DNA of 64,000 nt, taken from the NCBI GenBank assembly GCA_021399435.1, contig JAJTUP010000036.1, forward strand, positions 310,001-374,000, in the 5' to 3' direction. The position numbers and the translations under genes are program-made. The DNA comes from Diaporthe sp. PMI_573. Taxonomy: Eukaryota; Ascomycota; Sordariomycetes; Diaporthales; Diaporthaceae. This document shows positions 57,368 to 64,000 of the stretch, one piece after another. Each line of letters opens with the position of its first letter. The stretch's first letter is position 1. A model generated the notes under the pieces. The model saw only the letters and a list, made by a program, of their open reading frames with translations. It was not told where the DNA came from and did no database searches.

Positions 57368-58845
57368 ATGGATGGTGTTTGCACCGGCCAGGACGGGGAA
57401 CTGCTGCCTCAGGAGCCGCGATTCCAGGCAGCCACCATCAACCTTAATCAAGCCTTGGCGTCCGGGTCCGTACAGACTATTCTGGACCTCATCGACCACA
57501 ACGCAAGAGTCAATCCTGATGCTTGTTTCTGTATCCAGGCCCATGAGCCTGGATCTCATCAACCTCAAGACGATACACACGTCACTATGCACCAATTGCG
57601 TGCTGCAATATGGCAGTGCTCTAGAGACCTTAGAGCCCACTTGATTGGAATACAGTCTACCGATAACAACGCAGGTCCGAACGAAGAAGCTGTTGTCAAG
57701 CCTTATCCTGTCGCCTTATTCATGTATAGCGACCTCACCCTCCTAGTCTACCTATTCTCTCTTATGGCCCTTGGCGTCCCAGTTGCGTTATTATCGATTC
57801 GTCTGAGCCCGGTCTCAATTCAACATATTCTTACGGTCGTCAAGGCTCAGGCTGTGATAACGTCACCACTGCTGATTAGCAAAGTCAAGCAAGCCTTTGG
57901 AACGACAAGCTCAGTATATGGCATGGGTGCTTCTAAGATATACGCTGCTACCTTATTCGAGACGTTCTTTACACCTTAAGGAAATCAGGACGAGATTCCG
58001 ACCAATGCCAATATTGGCCACCTGGGCCATTTGGCTAGCGAGTTTGACCGTAATGTCCTCATTCTACACACGTCTGGAACCACAGGTCTGCCAAATTTAG
58101 TCTACCACTCACACAAGATGTTACTTGGATACGCTTCCTGCTACCGCCAAACAGAGGAAGAGGACATTCACGGCCTAAACCTTTCTATACTCCCATTGTA
58201 CCACGTAGGTTCTCAATGCCGGCAAATATCTCTATTTACGTGACACGCGCTGAAAAAGTATTTATAGGGCTTTGGCTTGGCTATTGCTTGCCTGGCCCTT
58301 GGTGTCGGTAAACCGATTTTCTTGCCGCCGTCAAATAGGGCAGCGACCGCCTTTTCAACAATACAACTGGTTTGGAGACTAAATCCAAAGTCGATGACTA
58401 TGGTTCCAATTATTCTAGAAGGGATTTCGAAGCTACCTAGGGACGATGGGGTTGCGCCACTCCTTGCTTTACAATATGTTGCGTGCGGCGGCGGCCCTTT
58501 AGATTATGAAGTGGGAGACTAGCTTAGCAAGCAAGGCGTCAAGCTGCTCAGCTACTTCGGGGCGACGGAGACTGGTCCATTAAGTCCTTTTATGGTTCCA
58601 CCTAGCGGTCGGTGCTGGCGCTACCGGCCCCTGAGAAGTGATGTAGATATTAAGGTTAAGGCTGTCCATTCTGTAGTCATTCCTCCACGTGACCAGCAGT
58701 ACTACTAGTTCTCGGTAACACCATTTGGCTAGGATAGGCCATTTGCTTTTAAAGATTGGTTCCTAAAGGATAAATTATCTTCTATATATAAGAATGTCGC
58801 TAGACAAGATTGCCTTATTATCCTTGCTAATAATTATAAAGTCTA
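57368..58845 (+). pseudogene. NRPS-like adenylate-forming enzyme pseudogene, cut by a retrotransposon
   Basis: From ATG 57368 the frame encodes an AMP-binding domain: IDHNARVNPDACFCIQA, YSDLTLLVYLFSLMALGVPVALLSIRLSP, the A3 core LHTSGTTGLPNLVYHSHK (Lys of the core is Asn here), LPLYH joined by a GTAGGT..TAG intron (~58207-58266) to GFGLAIACLALGVGKPIFLPP, then YFGATETGP, DRPFAFKDWF and finally ILANNYKV, the ANGEKV-like hinge. It resembles fungal NRPS-like reductase A domains. Four in-frame stops (TAA 57977-57979; TAG at ~58520, ~58706 and ~58730) occur without frameshifts, all RIP-type transitions. The thiolation and reductase parts are absent: the LTR element begins at 58846. Confidence 0.8.
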
Positions 58846-59270
58846 TGTTATAAACAGCCTCCTTCAGACCCCCAGACCCCTTCAGCCTCCTTCAGCCCCT
58901 TCAAAGCCCTTCCAGCCTCCCTCAGCCCCTATCCGCCTCCTTCAGAAAGAATAGGCTATCTATGCAAGCCTCTAGATATAAGTGGAGAAACCAGCTAGCC
59001 TAGCTTGGCAGAATCTTCTTATCGGAGTTATCCCTTCCGCCCTTTCCATTTCTCTTTCTAGCCCCTGTTTTTCTCGAGTCATTATTCTCTCCGTCGGAGG
59101 GATATACCTCTCCGAAGGTCCGAACCTTCTATGTATATATACCTAGCCTTTTCCTCTTAGATAGATAGTTAGTTCTTCAGTCAGATCAACTTTTTCCCTC
59201 CTACACCTAGCTTGCCTCCTCCTTCCTTGAATTTGTTCTCTGTGAGGTGTTGAAGAATATCTTGACTACA
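58846..59270 (+). repeat. putative 5' LTR of the second element
   Basis: Start TGTTATAAAC is clear from the break in the host gene. The end at TACA (59267-59270) is inferred from the similar end of the other element and not confirmed, because the 3' LTR is outside the window. It contains a C-rich array of CCTCCTTCAG-type repeats (~58857-58950) and TATATATACC at ~59134-59143. Confidence 0.5.
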
Positions 59271-59383
59271 GCCTTACTATGTCCCTCTACCCTTAGCCCT
59301 CTGCCCTTAATCTAGGTGTTTTTAACAGCTTGATCTGACTCCCCTATCTTCCCACCTCTTTTCGTCCCCTCTTGGTTTCCACG

Positions 59384-60514
59384 ATGACTTCAGACTGGCA
59401 GACCCTTTTTGATTTCCTCCCCTCTATCCCCAGGGATTTTGTAGGAATTAATCCACCACTGCCTTCTGGAATCTCTGGCCCTCAGATTACCCTCGTCCTC
59501 TCTGCCTTCTCTCGAGGAGGCCAGTCTGCCTCCCAGACCTCTATTCAGGGCCCTATCTTTCCTGAAGATATAGATGGTCTGGGTAGGGCAGTTCTCTTCG
59601 CGTTCTATACTCTAGGACAAAGAATTGCCCAGAAGGAAATCTTTCCTTCAGCTTCCGCCTCCTTCTCGTCCCAGCCACCCTCTCAGCCCTCGGTTCCTCG
59701 CCTCTCGCCTCCTGACCCCTATTCAGGGGGTAAGGAAAAATTTAGATTTTTTGCTACCCAACTGCAACTAGTCTTTTCTTCGGACCCATTTCGCTTCTCG
59801 GCAGATTCGGCTAAAATAGCCTATTCGGCCTCCTTCCTCCGAGATTCGGCCCTTTCTTGGTTCTCCCCCCACCTCAACCTTTCTACTGGCCTCTCCGATT
59901 TTATTACCTATTCGGAATTCTTCTCGGCCCTTCAAGCTGCCTTTGACGACCCAGATGCCCTCGGTACTGCTGAAAGAGACCTATGGGCTCTAAAACAGGA
60001 AACCTCATGCTCGGCCTATTATTCAAAATTCGTCCCCCTCGTCTCTATTCTCGGCTGGACCTCCAATACGGTAAAAATTACTCACTTCCGTAGAGGTCTA
60101 AAAGAGAACCTTAAAGACCTCCTGGTTGGCCGAGACATGCCTCTGGATTTTTCTTCTTACGCGAATAAGTGTATTTCTCTGGATAACGACCTTTTTGCCC
60201 GCCAGAAGGAAAAGAAAAAATTCCAGCCTCCGATTCCAGCCCCTACCCCTACTACCCAGCCAGCTATTCGCCCAGCCGCTCCCATCTCGACCTCAGGCCC
60301 TATGGAACTGGATTCGGCCCAGAGGAAGGCCTTTCGAAGGGCTAATAATCTCTGTACCTACTGTGGCCAGCCGGGCCACTTTGTTCGAGACTGCCCCCAC
60401 CCTGGAAGAAAGAAATTCACTCCTGCCTCTGCCGCCACCGCTCTTTCTATACCGCCTAATTCAACCCCTACTTCTTCAGCCCTAGTACCCTATTCGGGAA
60501 AAGAGAGCGGGTAG
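59384..60514 (+). CDS. retrotransposon Gag polyprotein, intact
   Basis: 376 residues from ATG 59384 to TAG 60512-60514. The N-terminal third is Pro/Ser-rich. The Gag domain runs over SPPDPYSGGKEKFRFFATQL, AYSASFLRDSALSWFSPHL, FSALQAAFDDPD and TAERDLWALKQETSCSAYYSKF, to FRRGLKENLKDLLVG. Near the C terminus is a canonical CCHC knuckle, CTYCGQPGHFVRDC, for RNA packaging. It forms the virus-like particle in the cytoplasm. The frame is undamaged. Its last codons overlap the open pol frame, with a slippery heptamer at 60496-60502. Confidence 0.92.
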   Translation: MTSDWQTLFDFLPSIPRDFVGINPPLPSGISGPQITLVLSAFSRGGQSASQTSIQGPIFPEDIDGLGRAVLFAFYTLGQRIAQKEIFPSASASFSSQPPSQPSVPRLSPPDPYSGGKEKFRFFATQLQLVFSSDPFRFSADSAKIAYSASFLRDSALSWFSPHLNLSTGLSDFITYSEFFSALQAAFDDPDALGTAERDLWALKQETSCSAYYSKFVPLVSILGWTSNTVKITHFRRGLKENLKDLLVGRDMPLDFSSYANKCISLDNDLFARQKEKKKFQPPIPAPTPTTQPAIRPAAPISTSGPMELDSAQRKAFRRANNLCTYCGQPGHFVRDCPHPGRKKFTPASAATALSIPPNSTPTSSALVPYSGKESG

Positions 60515-60552
60515 TTAGCCCACAGCCTAATTTACCCGCTCCTACTAGCTGT
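60496..60552 (+). promoter_or_regulatory. candidate -1 ribosomal frameshift signal (slippery heptamer plus stem/pseudoknot)
   Basis: In the gag frame the sequence is G-GGA-AAA (60496-60502), a consensus X-XXY-YYZ heptamer, ten bases before the gag stop. Two bases later GAGCGGGTA (60505-60513) can pair perfectly with TACCCGCTC (60533-60541), a 9-bp stem with a 19-base loop. Within the loop ACAGC (60522-60526) can pair with GCTGT (60548-60552), giving an H-type pseudoknot. A -1 slip enters the frame that stays open into pol. The spacer of 2 nt is shorter than the usual 5-9 unless the base of the stem opens. Confidence 0.65.
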
Positions 60553-63058
60553 CGGAATTTTTATTCGCCCTTAGAATTTGAACCGACTTCGCTACAGTCA
60601 CCGCCCGTCTCACAGCCTGCTCTACATTTTGCCTCAGACTTCTCGCCTTCCTACAAGCCGCCCTCGGTTGAAGATTCAATTGATGACGATACCAAAAAAT
60701 ACTCCGAAAAATCTAGTATTTTTGACCCCGAGGACGACCCTAACCCCGATGGATTGGTGGAGGAATCTGATGGACCGCTTTTGACCCAATGTATGGGGAC
60801 AGGACCCCCTGAAGGGCCCCTGGAACCCCCTGCAGCTGGCCCACTGAACCCCCTGGACACCCCTGCCACCAGCCCGCTAGGGCCCCCTAGCTTTCGGCCC
60901 TTCAGCCCACTAGGGCCCCCTAGCCCTTCGACCCCCATTCAGACTCAGACTTCGCCCCCTACTTTAGCCCCTATTTCGCCCGTTTTTCGACCTATCCCGA
61001 CCCCGATTTCGACCCACTATATTCACTCTTTGGACCTTGGAAATAAGGCCCCTCTCGTCCTCCCAGCTACTCTCTCCGGCACTCCTGGATCGATAATGAT
61101 TGATTCGGGAGCTACTTCTTGTTTTATCGACTTTGACTTCGCCCTCGCCCAAGGGTACCCCCTTCGGAAGAAAACTCGCCCTGAAGCTCTATTAGTAGTG
61201 GATGGAAGGGAGTCTTCTGCTGGAGATATTCTCTATGAAGTCGATATTTGCCTCCAGATCGACCAGCACCTTGAAACTTCTATTTTTCAAGTTACGAAAA
61301 TCTCTGGTTACCCAGCCATTCTAGGGCGTTCTTGGCTTTCCTACCATAACCCTATTATAGACTGGAAGACCGGCTCGATCTCTTTTACCTCGGATATTTG
61401 CCAGCTTTCTTGTTTGCCTACTCGTTCTTTGCCTTTAGCTTCGACTATTCAGCCTTTGCCTCTAGCCTCGACTTCGCCCTTCTCGGCCAACAACCCTGTG
61501 GTAGCGAGAATTTCTAGTGCAGCCCTTTTTCGATTCGCCAAACGGGATAAGGCCCAGATCTATAGGGTCTCTATTCAAGAAATTAAGGACCACCTAGCTT
61601 CTGAAGGAAACGAAGAATCCCCTGAAGAAGAAGAGGAATTTCTTCGGTTAAAGATACCTGACCAATTTCACGACCTTCTCCCTCTTTTTCGAAAAAGGGA
61701 CGCCGAAAGGCTCCCTCCCTATAGGGGCACGCTCGACTGCCCTATAGAACTTGAAGAAGGAAAATCAGCTCCCTTCGGCCCCCTATACCCTATGTCAGAT
61801 CTCGAGCTCCAGGCTCTCCGAGTCTATTTAGACGACAACCTGAAAAAGGGCTATATTAAGCCATCTTCGTCATCTGCCGCCTCACCTGTCCTCTTTGTTC
61901 GAAAGCCAGGAGGTGGACTTCGCTTTTGTGTCGACTATAGGGCCCTAAACGCTATAACTAGGCGTAATAAGACCCCCTTGCCCTTAATAGACGACTCTCT
62001 TCGACGGCTCTCCGGAGCTAAAATCTTTTCTCGCCTAGATCTTCGCTGGGGTTTCAACCAGATTCGAATTCGCCAGGGCGAACGAACCCCTTACAGCCTT
62101 CCGTACTAGATACGGCCTTTTTGAATATACAGTAATGCCCTTCGGGCTAACTAATGCCCCAGCCGTCTTTCAGTCTTTCATTAATTACGTTTTGAGAGAA
62201 TTTCTCGACATCTTTGTGGTCGTCTATATAGACGATATCCTTATTTTCTCGAATTCAGAAAAGGAACACTCCCAGCACCTTCGAGCCGTCCTCGAGAAAT
62301 TAGCCGAGGCCGGCTTGTTTATTAAAGGCGAAAAGTGTGAATTTTTCACTACTTCGACCACCTTCCTTGGTTTTGTTATCTCTCCGGAAGGGATTTCTAT
62401 GGATTCGACTAAGGTGGCTACTATTCGAGACTGGAAGGCCCCTTCTTCAGTTAAAGAACTTCAGTCATTCCTTGGATTCGCCAATTTCTACCGAAGATTT
62501 ATTCGAAAATATTCGCTCGTCTGCCGACCTTTGTTTTTATTACTTCGAAAATCCCAGCCCTTCTTTTGGGACCCCCCCCAGCAAAAAGCCTTTGAAGCCC
62601 TGAAGGAGCTATTTACTTCAGAACCTATTCTTCGCCATTTCGATCCTACCCTTGACTCTATTCTCGAAACCGACTCCTCAGATAACGTTATTTCGGCTAT
62701 CTTTTCCCAAAAGGTGCCCTATAATGGAAAGCACCTCTTACACCCTATTGCCTACAGATCCCGAAAGCTTACCCAAGCCGAAGAGAACTATGGGATAGGG
62801 GATAAAGAGATGCTAGCTATTGTAGACGCCCTATCTGAATACCGTTTATATACTGAGTCTCTTGCCAAAACCCTTACGGTTCTTACAGACCATTCAAATC
62901 TGTCTGCCTTTACTTCGAAAAAAGTCTTGAATAGACGACAGGCCCGGTGGGCTAATGAGCTCTCTGGCATGAATTTTGTTATTTCTTTTCGCCCAGGGGA
63001 GTTAAATACTCGAGCCGATGCCCTTACTCGAAGACCCCAAGATCAAAGGGAGGCATAG
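60502..63058 (+). pseudogene. retrotransposon pol: protease, reverse transcriptase, RNase H (one frameshift)
   Basis: The -1 frame is open from the slippery site to TAG 62107-62109. A Pro-rich linker leads to the protease with MIDSGATSCFIDFDFA (~61098-61140) and ILGRSWL, then RT with GYIKPSSSSAASPVLFVRKPGG, FCVDYRALN and FSRLDLRWGFNQIRI. At ~62095 the frame shifts by +1: the RT continues from TAFRTRYGLFEY through VVVYIDDILIF (catalytic YIDD, ~62222-62254) in the second frame. RNase H follows (ILETDSSDN, LTVLTDHSNL, NTRADALTRRP) until TAG 63056-63058. One extra base near 62095 therefore separates fingers from palm and should inactivate this copy unless it is a sequence error. Confidence 0.8.
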
Positions 63059-64000
63059 CGGCTATAGCCTCTGAAAAAAACTATTGTACCATCTAAAAAG
63101 ATAGTATATCCAAGAGCTATAGCTGCCTTAGCTGCCCCTACTCTCTCGGAATTCGAATCTGCCTTTAACCTTTCGACTATTCGCTCAGCCCTTCCTTCAG
63201 ACCCCTTTTTTAAGGAAATTCAATCACTACTTTAAAAACCCTCCGAATTCAGCCCCTCGACACCCAGCTATAGATTTAGCTACTTGCTCTATTCAAAACG
63301 GCCTCCTTCTTATTCGAAATCTGGTTTATATACCAGAGGGCGACCTAAGGAGACAGGTTATTTCTTCTCGACACTCCCACCCAGCTGCTGGCCACCCTGG
63401 CATTGCCTCTACCTTCGAATTAATTACTCGGGATTTCTGGTGGCCTTCTATTCGAAAGACTATTCAGCAGTACATTCGAAATTGCTCCATTTGTTCTAGA
63501 ATTAAGCCCTCCCGACTACCCCCCTTCGGCTTTCTGAAACCTTTGGAAATTCCTCAGAAACGCTGGACTTCTATTTCTATGGATCTAATTACTAGGCCTA
63601 CCCCTTTCGAATTCTTTCGACGCTATTATTGTTTTTGTCGACCGACTCTCAAAAATGAGCCATTTTGTGCCCTGCAACACTACTCTGGATTCTAAAGGCT
63701 GGGCCCTACTATTTAGAGATAATATCTTTCGTCTTCACGGTCTTCCTTCCGAACTTTATCTCTGATCGAGGTTCTATTTTTATTTCCGAATTTTCTAAAG
63801 CCCTGTGTAGGTTACTCGGAATTAAGCAGAATTTTTCTACTGCAAACCACCCACAGTCTAACGGCTAAACGGAAGCTATCAATACCCTATTAGAACAATA
63901 CCTTCAAGGGTACATATCCTATCAACAAGACAACTAGGCAGACTGGCTCTCTATGGCTGAATTTGCTTATAATAATTCTGTTTCTTCAGCAACCAAGATT
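63059..64000 (+). pseudogene. integrase part of the second element's pol (several frame breaks)
   Basis: After the RNase H stop, shifted frames encode the HHCC zinc region (SRHSHPAAGHPGIASTFELI .. IRNCSICSRIK, ~63370-63505) and the catalytic core: SMDLIT (first Asp, ~63577), then FVPCNTTLDSKGWALL, LISDRGSIFISEF (second Asp, ~63760) and STANHPQSNG (~63835). Stops at ~63866 (TAA in SNG-stop-TEA) and ~63937 (TAG) are RIP-type changes of Gln or Trp. A frame change occurs near 63600. The chromodomain region and 3' LTR, if present, are beyond 64000. Confidence 0.75.

Larger units (their letters stand above)
58846..64000 (+). mobile_element. second Ty3/gypsy retrotransposon (5' LTR, gag, most of pol; continues past window)
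   Basis: The element starts TGTTATAAAC at 58846 inside the adenylation-domain pseudogene. It contains an intact gag (59384-60514) and pol in the -1 frame with protease, RT, RNase H and integrase. Coding DNA is GC-balanced and mostly open, unlike the chromovirus at 42 kb, so this is the youngest insertion. Pol has one frameshift near 62095 and several stops in the integrase part. Both elements share TGTTAT..TACA-type LTR ends, but their proteins differ clearly. The 3' LTR and target duplication lie outside the window. Confidence 0.85.

Noticed and set aside
1..64000. CRISPR arrays, tRNA and rRNA genes
   Set aside because: No direct-repeat/spacer pattern and no recognisable tRNA or rRNA sequence was seen; tandem arrays present have no spacers. 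A tRNA scan could not be run.

Overview
The window is genomic DNA of a filamentous ascomycete (Pezizomycotina; Sordariomycete-like by gene content). Genes carry short 40-135 bp spliceosomal introns with GTRNGT donors and CTAAC/CTGAC branch sites. Families seen are typical of these fungi: 2EXR-domain proteins, dynein light intermediate chain, a cutinase, homoaconitase and chromodomain Ty3/gypsy elements. Large blocks show repeat-induced point mutation (RIP): C-to-T and G-to-A transitions, loss of CA/TG, and coding frames broken mainly by TAG and TAA.

1-36.2 kb is a mostly GC-balanced gene region. It holds the 3' end of an unknown gene, a DEDDh exonuclease-like gene (-), a mitochondrial homoaconitase-family gene (+, four exons, one probable GC-AG intron) and a divergent casein kinase 1 (-). 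These are followed by a DUF7924-like gene with a 1-nt frameshift (+), a RIP-mutated BCS1-like AAA ATPase pseudogene (-), a BAX-inhibitor-1 gene (-) and the dynein light intermediate chain gene (+, six exons). Then come a decayed (-) and an intact (+) 2EXR-domain gene, a ~6.9 kb gene-poor stretch, a large EGF-like/mucin-like membrane protein gene (+), an internally deleted MFS transporter pseudogene, small sulfatase and zinc-cluster-regulator fragments, and a membrane protein gene with one nonsense codon. Four scattered loci carry related 15-bp tandem arrays, some with a shared flank.

36.2-52.2 kb is an AT-rich RIP block. It contains a heavily eroded Ty3/gypsy relic (integrase and chromodomain) and a complete-length 7,736-bp Ty3/gypsy chromovirus. 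The chromovirus has 493-bp LTRs and a perfect CTATC target duplication. An antisense coiled-coil reading frame lies between its pol and its 3' LTR. Relics of a Cys-rich gene and a BTB/POZ gene follow.

52.2-64 kb returns to genes: a conserved fungal protein (-, four exons) and a secreted cutinase (+). An NRPS-like adenylation-domain pseudogene is cut off by the start of a second Ty3/gypsy element that runs off the window. Its gag is intact. The gag end carries a GGGAAAA slippery heptamer followed by a predicted stem and possible pseudoknot, fitting -1 frameshift expression of pol.

No tRNA, rRNA or CRISPR was recognised. All family assignments come from reading motifs by eye, not from database searches.
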